A stretch of DNA of 64,000 bases, from assembly GCA_963693305.1 (NCBI GenBank), contig OY855914.1:16864899-16928898 (forward strand), given 5' to 3'. This document shows positions 1 to 10,520 of the stretch, in pieces. Positions within the stretch are counted from its first letter, which is position 1; each line of letters begins with the position of its first letter. Both the position numbers and the translations under genes were made by a program. The stretch comes from Meandrina meandrites (lineage: Eukaryota; Cnidaria; Anthozoa; Scleractinia; Meandrinidae). The notes beneath the pieces were generated by a model. That model made no database searches, was not told where the DNA came from, and saw only the letters and a list, made by a program, of their open reading frames with translations.

Positions 1-55
1 AGCAATCACGAAACAGGCTTGTCGGGATGAAAGTGTAGTTTTTTTCTATTTTCAA

Positions 56-58
<3 letters not shown>

Positions 59-140
<82 letters not shown>
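59..140. repeat. (TA)n microsatellite
   Basis: An uninterrupted AT dinucleotide run. It is the first of four such tracts in the first 3.3 kb. Confidence 0.98.
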
Positions 141-146
<6 letters not shown>

Positions 147-1412
147 TGATTTAACAAAAGGTGCCTTATGAAAAAGAAGCAAATGTATGAAATTTCGCTT
201 ATTTTATTTTATTCATTTTTTTTTTTTTTTTGGGGGGGGGGGGGGGGAATTGATGATTATTTCGCTAACTTCGCAAGGGATAGTAGCCTAAATGCTGTAG
301 TGATGTCAAAGATGTCAAATTTTACTATTGGTGGTGTTTCTATCACCCCCCCCCCCCCTCCCCCATCTGCCTGTTTACCCCAGTCTCTCTAGCGTTCACC
401 GAACCCGTTTCTTTTTTAAATTCTAGTTGCGCGCTAGGTCGTAGAAGACGGAGTCTAATCTAGCTTTCTATATTGCTGTCTAAAGGAAGTTTGCTGGAGG
501 ACATCATTAAGTCCAATGAAGGTGGAAGTATTCCGATTTTCAAGTTATGGGTCGGCTATTATCGTACCTTAAACAAAGCTTTAGCGGGTTGGAATGAACT
601 CGGTACGTTGTGCGAGGTACAGATAATGGATTGCTTGCTTTAGACAGCAAAGATCTTTAGCCACATTAATTAGGACTCGGAGCTAGTTTTTAGGGCTGAT
701 TTGAAGACGTTCATAACGATATTTGGCTGGAACTTTACTGTGGCTAGAGACTTAAAAAAATCCTGCGATAATGTTCGGAAGCGGTCTTTCCATTTCAAAA
801 TTTTTTTGTTACATCCGGGATATTGCTTAAGACGAGAGCAAGATGGTCGAGGAAGCAGCTTTGAGTGACTTCAAGCCTTTATGTGAGTAGAACTTGCTCG
901 TTTAACGATTTTTTGCCGTTCGGTTTAGCTAGCGATCAGAGCTTGCTGTGATTTGTTAGTGAGAAGCAATTTGATTTGCGTGGTTTTCCGGTCGCGAATT
1001 GACACGAACCATATGCTACAAGTGTAACTTATAAGTCATTTATTATTTGTTCCTTTTAGTTTAAAATTCCTTCAAAATGAAGCGATCGTCGATGTAACAC
1101 GCTTTCTCTCAGTGCATTTGAGCCCATACATAGATTTTGAAGGCCTCGGATCACCGCTCGCGCTGGTTCTTTGTATGTTTAGTTTCGTAGGTCCCATTTC
1201 AAGTTGTAAACACTGTTAATTAAATTGGTATAATTCATGATTTTACGAGTATGTTGCAGATACAGTCTTGTTTCTCCAAAAAGACATAAATTAGAGTAAT
1301 TTTCGTTCAATTGAGCTAAGATTCGCCCTCCTTTAAACTTCCCTATCAAAACAATGTATCAGAACTGAAGTGCTATGTCAAATTCCTTTAGCCACCTTCT
1401 TATAACTCAATG

Positions 1413-1414
<2 letters not shown>
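141..1414. other. Non-coding stretch
   Basis: No gene is supported here. There is a T run followed by a G run (about 220-247) and a C run (about 347-363). Short frames in this stretch are low-complexity and show no recognisable domain. Confidence 0.6.

Positions 1415-1504
<90 letters not shown>
1415..1504. repeat. (TA)n microsatellite
   Basis: A TA dinucleotide run that directly abuts the start of the tRNA-bearing repeat at 1504. Confidence 0.97.
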
Positions 1505-1509
<5 letters not shown>

Positions 1510-1669
1510 GTGTGGGGTGGGGAATCTGGACAACTGACTGCCTCATTTATATAGGATCACCAACCTATTCCCGTTCGGAAGGCGATTCACAGCGATTTCT
1601 GATAAATAAATACATACACAGTTAAATAGGAACAGAAATAAACACAACTACATAAATGAGTGAAAATGT

Positions 1670-1740
1670 GGTCCAGCCGGGAATTGAACCCGGGTCTCCA
1701 GATTACTAGTCGGATGCCTTAACCACTCGGCCACTGAACC
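1670..1740 (-). tRNA. tRNA-Thr (AGU)-like gene or tRNA-derived repeat
   Basis: Read on the minus strand, these 71 nt fold as a cloverleaf. The 7-bp acceptor GGTTCAG/CTGGACC pairs with one G-U. The D arm has a GCC/GGC stem. The anticodon loop is CTAGTAA, giving anticodon AGT. The T arm is CCGGG-TTCAATT-CCCGG. The anticodon stem has one C-U mismatch and a G-U pair, and the variable loop is only 4 nt. A-box-like and B-box-like (GGTTCAATTCC) promoter elements are present. No CCA is encoded as part of the gene. It may be a functional gene or a SINE head. Confidence 0.6.
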
Positions 1741-2126
1741 AACCACGCTGGCAACGCAGCTGGAAATTGACCTTATAGTTGATTAGGTCCGGGGAGACAT
1801 ATCAACACATTTTCTGCAGCCAGGATCACCTCACTACACCCCGGTCGATCGGCGATTCACAGTCCTATTCCCCCGAGGAGAGAAATAAATATTAAATTAA
1901 GTGTGGGGTGGGGAATCTGGACAACAGACTGCCTCATTTATATAGGATCACCAACCTATTCCCGTTCGGAAGGCGATTCACAGCGATTTCTGATAAATAA
2001 ATACATACACAGTTAAATAGGAACAGAAATAAACACAACTACATAAATGAGTGAAAATGTGTTGATATGTCTCCCCGGACATAATCAACTATAAGGTCAA
2101 TTTCCAGCTGCGTTGCCAGCGTGGTT

Positions 2127-2197
2127 GGTTCAGTGGCCGAGTGGTTAAGGCATCCGACTAGTAATCTGGAGACCCGGGTTCAATTCCCGGCTGGACC
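2127..2197 (+). tRNA. tRNA-Thr (AGU)-like gene or tRNA-derived repeat, inverted partner
   Basis: This is the same 71-nt cloverleaf as at 1670-1740 but on the plus strand, and the two copies look identical. It sits in the inverted arm of the repeat cluster and is followed by ACA and then conserved non-tRNA sequence, which favours a repeat-borne copy. The anticodon stem has the same mismatch, so the defect predates the duplication. Confidence 0.6.
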
Positions 2198-2245
2198 ACA
2201 TTTTCACTCATTTATGTAGTTGTGTTTATTTCTGTTCCTATTTAA

Positions 2246-2250
<5 letters not shown>

Positions 2251-2325
<75 letters not shown>
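2251..2325. repeat. (TA)n microsatellite
   Basis: A TA run that truncates the tRNA-bearing repeat on its left and abuts the PLE remnant on its right. Confidence 0.97.
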
Positions 2326-2326
<1 letters not shown>

Positions 2327-2329
<3 letters not shown>

Positions 2330-3104
2330 GACAGTCTAATCAACTGAAGATTTGACTCTGCATATTTATTACTAACTAGTTTCATACCGCACAACTTGTA
2401 CGGCACTCCTCAGATAAATTTGCCAAAAGTAAAGATTACAACGTTACGCTGGTTTATATAGGGACGCTTGATAAATGGAAAGTATAAAATTACAACGGTC
2501 GTAACTGAAACAATGCGAGATTTAGAAAAAATTCAAAATAACAAAGTATAAAATTACAACGGTTTCTGTATCCGAACAATTAAATACCTAGAACATGCGT
2601 GACAATTGGAGTTATCGAATCTAAAAATAACAGTTGCTATTACGTGACAGCTTTTGAATTTTTAAGTAGGAATTTGTTTGCGTGCCGGCAAGAGGTTATC
2701 AGTTCATTTCGTTTATTCAGAGAAGCGAGGTCAGGTCTGCAGATTATGAAATACTTCTCATACAGGCACAAGTTGCAGCGATTCAAAGCTGGGTTGTATG
2801 GGGCAGCTTGCTTCAGGATCTTCCAAGTGATTCGAAAATTTATTTTGGCATCCTTTAACTGCCAAATGTGTTTGCTAAGTTCGGTATTGAGTTTCTTACT
2901 CGGGTGATTAAAAGAAGCTTTGTGGTTGGTGAATCTGGTCTTAACGGAGTTTTCAGTTAGCCCCACATAGGTTTAAACCAGCGTAACGTTGTAATCTTTA
3001 CTTTTGGCAAATTTATCTGAGGAGTGCCGTACAAGTTGTGCGGTACGAGACTAGTTAGTAATAAATATGCCAAGTCAAATCTTCAGTTGATTAGACTGTC
3101 TTCT
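2327..3104 (-). mobile_element. Penelope-like element remnant with inverted arms
   Basis: A GIY-YIG-type reading frame (2640-2966) lies between two ~130-bp arms, 2327-2456 and 2973-3104, that are near-perfect reverse complements of each other. Inverted flanking copies of the 3' region are a known behaviour of Penelope-like retroelements. The reverse transcriptase is absent, so this is an internally deleted copy. (TA)n directly adjoins it on the left. Confidence 0.7.
2640..2966 (-). pseudogene. GIY-YIG endonuclease fragment of a Penelope-like element
   Basis: The ~108-residue frame reads as the C-terminal endonuclease of a GIY-YIG PLE. It starts at the YVGLT-like strand (MGLTENSVKTRF), continues through a NHKASF/ELSKHIW region, and has a Cys-rich NRCNLCLYEK segment followed by FIICRP, as in PLE C-termini. 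It is partial: no reverse transcriptase domain precedes it and the upstream side runs into the inverted arm. It is probably a dead fragment. Confidence 0.7.
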
Positions 3105-3243
3105 AATATTTATGCTCTAGGTTTTTCCTATTGAGCACTCTGACAACAGTTCTGCAAATCAACTAATATTATCTATTATCTATTATCTATTATCTATTGA
3201 GCACTTTAATAGCTGATGAAGTCTTCAATTCATTATCTTTTTA

Positions 3244-3244
<1 letters not shown>

Positions 3245-3296
<52 letters not shown>
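3245..3296. repeat. (TA)n microsatellite
   Basis: A pure TA run, fourth in the region, preceded by a short (ATCTATT)n tract at about 3170-3198. Confidence 0.95.
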
Positions 3297-3297
<1 letters not shown>

Positions 3298-3913
3298 CCT
3301 TTCTGACTACCTTCATGTTTCTTTTTTCTTCTTTCTTTTTATTTTTCCTAGGCACATCCAGCCGTAAGTAAATGTTTTACTTTTAAACTTATCAGACTTG
3401 AACTCAATATTGTTTTTTTTTTTTCATAAATTACACGGTTATATTACTATGACATTTTTTATCAACTTTCGATTAATGAGGCTTGAAGATCTACAAAAGA
3501 AAAGGAAGAAAAATTATGATCGTACAGGTTATGCTGGAAATTAAGTATCGATTATTGAGTGGCGTCGATCCATTGTAAGGGAGGTGCAGATTTTAACACG
3601 ATGGGAACTTATAATTTATCAATTATTCCATGAGCGCGCCTTTGATATAAGATGGTAGATAGCCAACAATACGAGTAACAATGGCTTTCTGACCATATAT
3701 GGGCATCGCGCGACTTTGTTGAATAATAACAGATGATATTCCCCAGTTTTGGAACTCTGCGATTTACTTTCGCACGTTTAGCTTTTATCCCGAGTAAATC
3801 GTATAAGTGAATAAAACTAAACACTTTGAGCAGACTAATAATATTTGAGCGCTGGCAGATTTTCTTTGAAAGGTCTCCCAAAATGCGGCCTTGTAAAAAA
3901 AAAAATATATTTG
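3297..3913. other. Non-coding stretch with decayed repeats
   Basis: No gene is seen. About 3618-3672 is a diverged half of the hairpin family found intact at 28,281-28,400. A pyrimidine tract, an AG, a short segment and gtaagt at about 3320-3372 resemble the exon-like cassettes described near 30 kb, but there is no open cassette here. Confidence 0.5.
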
Positions 3914-4079
3914 ATCCATTTGGCTTCAAAAATATGCACGGATATTTGTCCTTGGACAATATTTGTTCCTCGAAGCTCACAGTTTTCCTTGAGCTTCGCT
4001 CTCGGAAAACTGTTCGCTTCTCGGAACCGATAATGTCCAAAGACAAATATCCGTGCATATTTTCGCGCTAAATGGAGGC
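3914..4079. repeat. Foldback (MITE-like) element
   Basis: Arms 3914-3960 and about 4032-4079 are imperfect reverse complements around the shared core ATATGCACGGATATTTGTCC. The inner part is a second palindrome of the form TTTTCC...GGAAAA. A diverged relative is at 38,948-39,075, so this is a dispersed family. No transposase is encoded. Confidence 0.75.
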
Positions 4080-4346
4080 TATTGTTTATATCAATATCAA
4101 TAACACTCATATTCCACTCGAATCTAAGACTGAATCTCTTTCGCGGAGTGAAAAGTGCGTTTACTCTGGCTAAGATTGACCGGGCAGGAATGGAGAGTAT
4201 TTTACTGTGGAATGCACGTGCATGCTAAATATCATGCAAGGAGGTCAATTGCTGTGAGCAGAGCAAGTTGTGCTCGCCACACAATTTATCTTGGAACAAG
4301 CCAACGAGTACGTTACAGCCTGGCGACAGAAATAAAGTATTAAATC

Positions 4347-4640
4347 TCTCCACTTTGGCGTTGTAGTAACAGGCAAATAGTTCGATAAAATTTTATGCCT
4401 ATCCATAATCCAACGCTAAGATCAGCACTGCTAGGACTCCACTGCGTATAAATCGATTCTGCTTAGGGAATTTCAACCTGAACAATATTTATTGAATTCG
4501 CCCACAATTTCGCGTTTACGCGTATGGGTGCCGCGGGGCTAGGAACAGGGCATGTGCTTTTAATAGGCACAGCGAAGGTGGTTTTCAGCGTTTAATTTTT
4601 AACGTTGACGTCCACCCGTTTAGAACAAAAGATTTAGCTC
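4347..4640 (+). repeat. Dispersed segment B, copy 1
   Basis: This resembles 6641-7120, part of 28,395-28,530, and the tandem units at 30,104-30,400 and 30,970-31,450. Shared landmarks are TTCGATAAAATGTTATGCC, the CCAACGCTAAGATCAGCAC stretch, TTTACGCGTATGGG and AACGTTGACGTCCACCC. No coding potential is preserved between copies. It is followed by an inverted AACTAAC-type foldback at 4652-4788. Confidence 0.7.
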
Positions 4641-6091
4641 AATATTATACACTTAATGTATGGTCCCGAGAGAAACAGTTAGTTTTGTTTTCCCAAGAGT
4701 CTCGATGTTTCCCGAGACGAAGTCGATGGCAACATCGAGACTCGACGGAAAACAAAACTAACTAGCTTCCCGAGGGACTAGACATTAAGTGCTTTGTTAA
4801 ACATCCCAAGGACGCACGAAAAAGATTTGCGTTAACAACAGGACGCCTGAGCACGACTTTGTTTCTTCTATAAAACACTGCAAATGAACAAATACATCGT
4901 AAACTACGGACAAAAGAAAGCAAAGAACCAACTTACTTTCTAGGCATTTTCGAAATCCTTCTGCTCTAAAAGTTTTTTGACTTGGTTTTTCGAATAAAAA
5001 GTAGGAAGCGCCGGCTTTAGTCACAAAATGGTCAACTGTATTTCACAAACTTTCGAAGAACTAACGACAATTTCAAAAACGTCACGTTTTGATCACGTCC
5101 AGGCCAATGAATCACATCGGGATACATTTGATGAAAATGTATCCCGATCGGGATACATTTAAATTTATGCAAGGTCACGTGATCACGAATCAGCCAATGA
5201 TAATCGCCTTAAGAGCAAGAGAAACTGCAGATGTATAACAATCTGTGTTGTTGTTCATGACTTCGTTGAAACCGGAGCAGAGTAAAAGATTGAAAACATG
5301 TTAGAAGGGAAAAGTATACGGCCTGAAGTCCCCGTTATTGTATGCATGGCATACACGAATCTTCATAACGCACAGGAATCGAGCCAATTTCATAAACCGT
5401 TTGCATAAGTGATCAAAAAGTACTTAATGATAGGCCCCAAGGGAAACATTCCCGAGGGCCGAAGAGAAACAAAACTTACTGTTTCATGTGGGACAGTCAT
5501 TAATATTTTGTTATATCTCCCCCTCCACCCAAAATAAAATAAAGGCTTTACTGTCTTTATTATTCACCAGTATATTTTCCTTCGGCTGAAAACGATACGA
5601 ATTTATTCATTACAATTGTTAACACGGCGCGACGCTTTGAACGTTGGAATTTGCGCTGTGAAACATCCTTTCTTGAGTGAAAGAATTTTTCGCTTGTAGG
5701 AATTTCTGTATTTTTACTGTTGGTTCCCAAGTAGGAACAAAACAATTAATAAAAGGTTAGCGTTTGTACGCAACTTCAAATTGCTTCGCGTTATAATAAT
5801 AAAGATATTTTAACTGGGAGCCCACATCACAAAAAGAGTGGTTTTCAGTGGGGCCCTGCTTAAAATAAATAACAAATACGATAAAATGATTTAAAAGTGA
5901 AAGTTAAAAATAGAGGATGTAAAAATTTAAATTTCGGTTTCTAGTCACACGTCCTGATCGCCCTAAGGAGTAGGTCAGTTATGTTCGTTCTAAGGAGTTA
6001 TGCAGTTTTGGCGAGCGTCACTTGATACGTTCGGTCCAATAACAGAAAACTGCATTTCAGCTTGGGAGGGTAACGAAGCCTTTTTTTTTTA
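4641..6091. other. Non-coding stretch with decayed repeats
   Basis: No gene is supported. A small hairpin built on GGGATACATTT occurs at about 5118-5160. About 5705-5800 and 5932-6000 recur at about 9025-9115 and 9120-9190. Confidence 0.55.
5428..5499. repeat. TTAA-flanked foldback (short MITE copy)
   Basis: TTAA at 5424-5427 and 5500-5503 flanks a segment with inverted ends TGATAGGCCCC and GGGACAGTCA. It is shorter than the copies at 7436-7538 and 31,642-31,741. A TTAA target is typical of piggyBac-type mobility, but the flanking segment is itself duplicated, so copies may not be independent insertions. Confidence 0.5.
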
Positions 6092-6330
6092 CGATATGCT
6101 AATTCATTTTTTTCTTTCAAAAAGAAACATGCTTTTGTTAAACCACAAATATGAACAACATTCTGCCCGATATTATTTACCTTCCTATATAAATAGTTCC
6201 TCAAATGCAGCAGCTGTCTTCTATAGTCAATATACAAACACATTCTTCATCGCTGCATTGCAAGAATTTACTTTTAAACTATTCTTTTCTATAAGGCTTT
6301 ACATAGAGTTGTGATTGGATCAGGACAAAT
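6092..6330 (+). repeat. Dispersed segment C, copy 1
   Basis: About 200 bp starting ACGATATGCTAATTCATTTT recurs at about 27,950-28,160 and 29,583-29,800 with scattered differences. It always lies just upstream of segment B or its exon-like cassette. No coding region is evident. Confidence 0.7.
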
Positions 6331-6467
6331 TATAATTGCTTTTTAATTACGTAATTTATTGCAACTTATAACAAAAAACTAAGTTAAATCATTGCAACAT
6401 ATTTGTATAACACAATAAGTTATAGACTTAAATATTTTTCTTTTCTTTATTTTTATTTTTTCTCAAA

Positions 6468-6516
6468 ATTTCTGTGTTCTTTGTTTCTGCATCTTCCTTG
6501 CTGGACCAAACAGACG
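6468..6516 (+). CDS. Candidate first-exon cassette, degenerate copy (ATT for ATG)
   Basis: This 49-nt block aligns without gaps to the three blocks at 29,948, 30,821 and 31,860 and ends at a GT donor (gtgagt). Here the initiator position reads ATT, so the copy cannot start translation in the usual way. It is the left-hand paralogue of the tandem cassettes. It is listed because the conserved length supports the exon reading of its relatives; alone it would not be called. Confidence 0.15.
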
Positions 6517-6611
6517 GTGAGTAAACAGATCACTCTATATCTTGTCACTAACTCGTCCCTAGTCGTGTCATTTCCTGTAACGCCCCCCGTAGTTATGACT
6601 TAGGACAGCTG

Positions 6612-6615
<4 letters not shown>

Positions 6616-6646
<31 letters not shown>
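6616..6646. repeat. Poly(A) tract
   Basis: An A homopolymer of about 30 nt at the left edge of the second copy of segment B. Confidence 0.9.
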
Positions 6647-7120
6647 ACTTTGGAGTTGTAGAAGCAAATAGTTCGATAAAATGTTATGCCCTTCCGTAAT
6701 CCAACGCTAACAACAGCACAGGAAGGAATCCACTGCGTATCTATCGATTCTGTTAAGGGAATTTCAACCGGAACAATCGTTATTGCATGGGGCCCATAGT
6801 TCCCTGTTTACGCGTATGGGTGCCCCAGAAGACGTTGCGGGAACGGTGCATGCGCTTTTTACTAAGGAGTCTCGCTTGTAAGAGGCACAGCGAAAGTGGG
6901 GCTCTTACTCCGTGTACTGGACACAGATGACGTAAAATAATGGAAACAAAAGACAACAGACAATACTGAACAAAATACAACGAGCCACAAAGCAATGGCT
7001 AAACAATGCCTTCTCATTTGTGTCCGGTACACGGAGTAAGAGCCGAAAGTGGTTTTCCGCGTTTAATTATTAACGTTGACGTCCACCCGTTTAGAACAAA
7101 ATACTCGCCTGAGTATTCTG
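6641..7120 (+). repeat. Dispersed segment B, copy 2
   Basis: It matches 4347-4640 and the tandem units near 30-31.5 kb through the same landmarks (TTTACGCGTATGGGTGCC and AACGTTGACGTCCACCC). It contains an internal inverted repeat, CTCTTACTCCGTGTAC at about 6900 and GTACACGGAGTAAGAG at about 7026, which flanks ~120 bp and looks like a later insertion. Confidence 0.65.
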
Positions 7121-7435
7121 TATTTTGCTGTTCTGTGTTGTTGTTCATTACATCGTTCAAACCGCAGCATAGAAAAAGATTGAGATCAAGATACGGCCTG
7201 AAGTTCTCGTTATTGTATATGTTGCAGTTGATTTTTTTCTTCAGTTAAATTTTATTCTTCCTTTGTTTTAAATTGATTATCATACAATACCATACCCAAA
7301 AACAAAGGAAGAATAAAATTTAACTGAAGAAAAAAATTAACTGCAACATATACATGGTACATACGATTCTTCATAAAGCACAGGAATCGAGACAATTTCA
7401 TAAACCGTTTACAGAAGTAATCAATAAGCAATTAA

Positions 7436-7538
7436 TGACAGTTGCATTTGTTTCTTCGAGACCGTCAATGTTACCCGAGGCGGACACTGTCGATGGCCGA
7501 GGAGAAACAAAACTCACTGTTTCCTGTGGGGGCAGTCA
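7436..7538. repeat. TTAA-flanked foldback (MITE-like)
   Basis: TTAA at 7432-7435 and 7539-7542 flanks a 103-bp segment with inverted ends (TGACAG...CAGTCA) and internal GAGACCGTCAATG. It is related to 5428-5499 and 31,642-31,741. Confidence 0.55.
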
Positions 7539-7560
7539 TTAATTTTTTGTTATATATAGT

Positions 7561-8103
7561 TACTGACCCTCCTAAAACCCTATTGTTCTCTCTCTCTCTC
7601 TGCATTAAACAAACGAAACGATTTCAGTCTGAGAAGGAAAACATATCCAGTGTAGTAGTCAAAGTTTCTGAGGAAAACGGAGGCGGTCCTTTTTGTTAGC
7701 AGGGAAATTATCAGGGGTAATCCTAAACGAGCTAAAACGCGCAAAATTGCAGCGGACTGACTGCACTGCAATATTTTTAATATTCCAGCCTCCTTACAGC
7801 AATATTATAGTTAGCTAGTTCATACAACTGTTACTTTCACCACATTAATTTTTAGAAGTTCTTGAATGCCATCGTAGTAAATTGTAATCAACACTTAAAC
7901 GTTTCATTAAATGAATAGACCGCAACAAAATTGCCATTCCAAGGGCGTTTTAATTATTGCACGCCTCATAATGAAAACTTTCTTACTTATAGGAAATAAC
8001 AATGTTATGTTAATATTAATTACAATTGACTGATCAAAATCTATATTCTGCCTTTCCTTAAATACCTTTTATACGCGTTTCTGCATTTCATTTTGGTCCA
8101 ACA
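7561..8103. other. Non-coding stretch
   Basis: Nothing recognisable is seen; it is AT-rich sequence 3' of the recombinase remnant. Confidence 0.5.
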
Positions 8104-8719
8104 TCATTGTTCTTTGCCAGCCATTTCAACTTTTGTTTTGGAATCCCTCAATCCCTGCAAGATTTCACTCGCTTTTTGTTTAAGCGTTGATGAAGTACAT
8201 TTGTACTCTCTAACCCATGATTGGTGACCAGTTGTTTTTACAATAACTTGTTCTGGAACACCACCTTCATACAATCGTGTGGCACAACTTCGCCGAATTG
8301 AATGATTTTTAAAATGCCCATCAAATCCTGCTTTTCGGTGTATGATGTTCTTTACTACATTTCCTAAACTTTCTCTTCCCATTGCTTTATTGTAATACAA
8401 TACGTTATACGTCCCCTTTGACTTGGGTAAAGCCCGCAAATAAAATGCGTTGTCAATGTTTACTTTTGGCATGCGAGACAAGTATATTTTATTCAACTGA
8501 ACTGGGCAATGTCCGACCACTTTTGCCAATCGAAGTTACATTTCGCTTACATTTCACTCGTAAGAAAGCTTGTGTGCTACCTAACATTTCATACAAAGTC
8601 TTTCCTGGATACTCTTCTCCGTCTTCTCTTCTGGTAAATCGGGTCAAGGCGTAATCCAGCTGCTCGCCAGACATTTCATCTAGGTTCTCCTTTATCAGTG
8701 GCTCCCCACAGGAACTCAC
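8104..8719 (-). pseudogene. Crypton-type tyrosine recombinase, broken (DUF3504-like)
   Basis: Two overlapping minus-strand frames together resemble the KIAA1958/ZMYM/Crypton-derived family. The upstream frame (8489-8719) has the family signature LDYALTRFTRREDGEEYP followed by KTLYEMLGSTQAFLR. The downstream frame (8104-8529) has the recombinase catalytic end: HSIRR (His-x-x-Arg), TGHQS (second His box), and REYK, a candidate nucleophilic Tyr. The frames do not join, and the central region that normally separates them is missing, so the gene carries a frame break and an internal deletion. It is probably an inactive Crypton copy. No flanking repeats were found that would define the element ends. 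Confidence 0.7.
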
Positions 8720-9179
8720 TAAAACTGAATTGCCTCATTTCTCTTATACTTCCACTGATCAAAGATTTTCAGCACTCAAGCCCATTTTCTCTCACGCAAA
8801 GGGCGTAATTGGGTTTCTGAATCTTTTCTCCTGTGAAGAATAAAAATACAAGGAAACCGTCTGTACGTCGTTTTAAAATAACTGTAATCAAGCAAAGTTA
8901 AATTTCGTGCATGTATGTATTGAATTACCTTCAACAACACCAGCATTTTCTGACCTCTGGATCTGCGTTATGAAAAAAGCAGATTCGTTTTCCGAAGAAT
9001 CCTCCATGAAGCTCAGTACGTGTTGCTTCTGTATTTTTCTGTTGGTTCCCAAGTAGGAACAAAGCAATTAATAAAAGGTTAGTGTTTGTACGCAACCTCA
9101 AATTGCTTCGCGTTCATACTGTGGTTTCGAGCTGCATGTCCTGATCGCCCTAAAGGGTAGGTCAGTTATATTTGCTCTA
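8720..9179. other. Non-coding stretch with a Crypton N-terminal remnant
   Basis: On the minus strand, 8725-8800 still encodes a FDQWKYKRNEAIQF-like segment typical of the start of DUF3504 domains, but out of frame with the downstream part. About 9025-9190 repeats sequence from 5705-6000. Nothing else is recognised. Confidence 0.4.
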
Positions 9180-10520
9180 AGGAGTTATAGCGGAGCATCC
9201 ATAGCTATATAATTTCGTTAATCCATCAAGCCGAGAAAATTTGGTTATGACGTCATGTCCGTCCGTACGTCCGTACGTACGCCCGTACGCACGGATTAGG
9301 CCTGGGGACGAGTTTGCCTGTTTGCATTTGTCCTTGATTTGGAGAGTGATTTGGAGTCCTTCTTACGCAAAACGTGACACAAAGACATATTCGGTTCATT
9401 TAGAGTTGAGTTACCTGTCGTAAAAATCTGTGAGAACACTGCATTACTTCAGAGATTTTTTTCTCATGTTATAAAATGATCTGGACATTTCATTTTAACT
9501 TAAACGACGCGATTGTATGAAGAGGCGGCAAAAAATCTGTGGCACAGGTGGCACCTTGTTCGCTTTTTAAGCTGAATGAAAGAGGCGAACAAAGCTGCTG
9601 GAAAACATAGATCTTCGTGAATATTTCTTGCTTTATTTACTTATCTACATCATGGAAACGTATGCCAAATGATTTAGGGATAGCCTCTTAGCGTGAACAT
9701 CCGAAATGTTTGCCAACCTGAATATGATATATCGGACAAGAAATCAAAAACAGCGAGAGTTGAAGAACTGTCTACGGTTCCTGCGGCTGCTTAATTAAGC
9801 TGACTTTAAGCCGAACTAAAAGGGAGCTCAGAGCCGGTCAAGTTCAAGAAGTGATGGATAAAAGACTGTCAACAGCTACACCGTAAGAAAGGAAGAGATT
9901 GATCTTCGCTGATAATTCATATAATGTATATCTCGATGGAGTTGGAGTTGGAGTAAGCTCACATGGAAAATGGCGTGTTCGTTTCCGATATTTAATATGG
10001 TGCTGGTTTGAAAGCTTTGCCCTGCAGAATTTACAAGCCTTTTCCAAATGTAAGGTAACAAACATAATTTATACCCTAAGCTGAAGTCTGTTTTTATTGT
10101 GAGAATATGTTTATACTTCAGTCATTTATAAACGAATTCGAAGTTGTATCGTTTTTCAGACCTTTCCGTAGGCTTACATATTTATAAATTCCATTATTTC
10201 TTAATGCTGCTTTCAAACCTCTTAGCTTTAATCACCTTTGTACATTTTATACAGACGTTGTCTATTAAATGTTTGGTTTCAAATGCTGTGTTTTAGTTTA
10301 TAGTGGAGTAAACTGTAAAATTCATTTTTGGATTTTCATTTGAAAAGAAAATTAAATTATTGAACTACATGTACTCGGACCAAAAACACGTTTCGCCTTT
10401 GCAAAATATTACAAACTACACTTATACTGAGGAAAATCCCGCAAGTCCAAACCAAAACTAGTAAAACTACTCAATGATACTGCACACTAAAATGAATTTA
10501 AGCGATTTATTATCCAACTG
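9180..10520 (+). repeat. Dispersed repeat family A, left part, interrupted by the Maverick
   Basis: It matches the left part of the copy at 35,866-38,185 and, as reverse complement, 42,960-44,070. Landmarks are TTTGGTTATGACGTCAT, ATCTTCGTGAATATTTCTTG, GTTGGAGTTGGAGTAAGC and TTGCCCTGCAGAATTTACAA. The continuation of the same family resumes right after the Maverick at 27,146. No domain is recognised in its short frames. It ends with the Maverick target duplication aactg at 10,516-10,520. Confidence 0.8.
10516..10520. other. Maverick target-site duplication, left copy
   Basis: aactg occurs directly before the left terminus and again directly after the right terminus (27,141-27,145). Mavericks/Polintons are known to make 5-6 bp duplications. 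Confidence 0.85.

Larger units (their letters stand above)
1504..2250. repeat. tRNA-bearing repeat cluster, direct plus inverted copies
   Basis: A 167-bp segment at 1504-1670 is repeated almost exactly at 1895-2061 (constant offset 391). In addition about 170 bp at 1646-1813 recurs as reverse complement at about 2051-2229, and those two inverted arms carry the two tRNA-like genes. The cluster is bounded on both sides by (TA)n tracts. This may be a tRNA-derived retroposon family or a local duplication that carried a tRNA gene; the sequence alone does not decide. Confidence 0.85.

Noticed and set aside
168..392. Gly/Pro-rich short frame near the left end
   Set aside because: Built from G and C homopolymers; no conservation can be argued.
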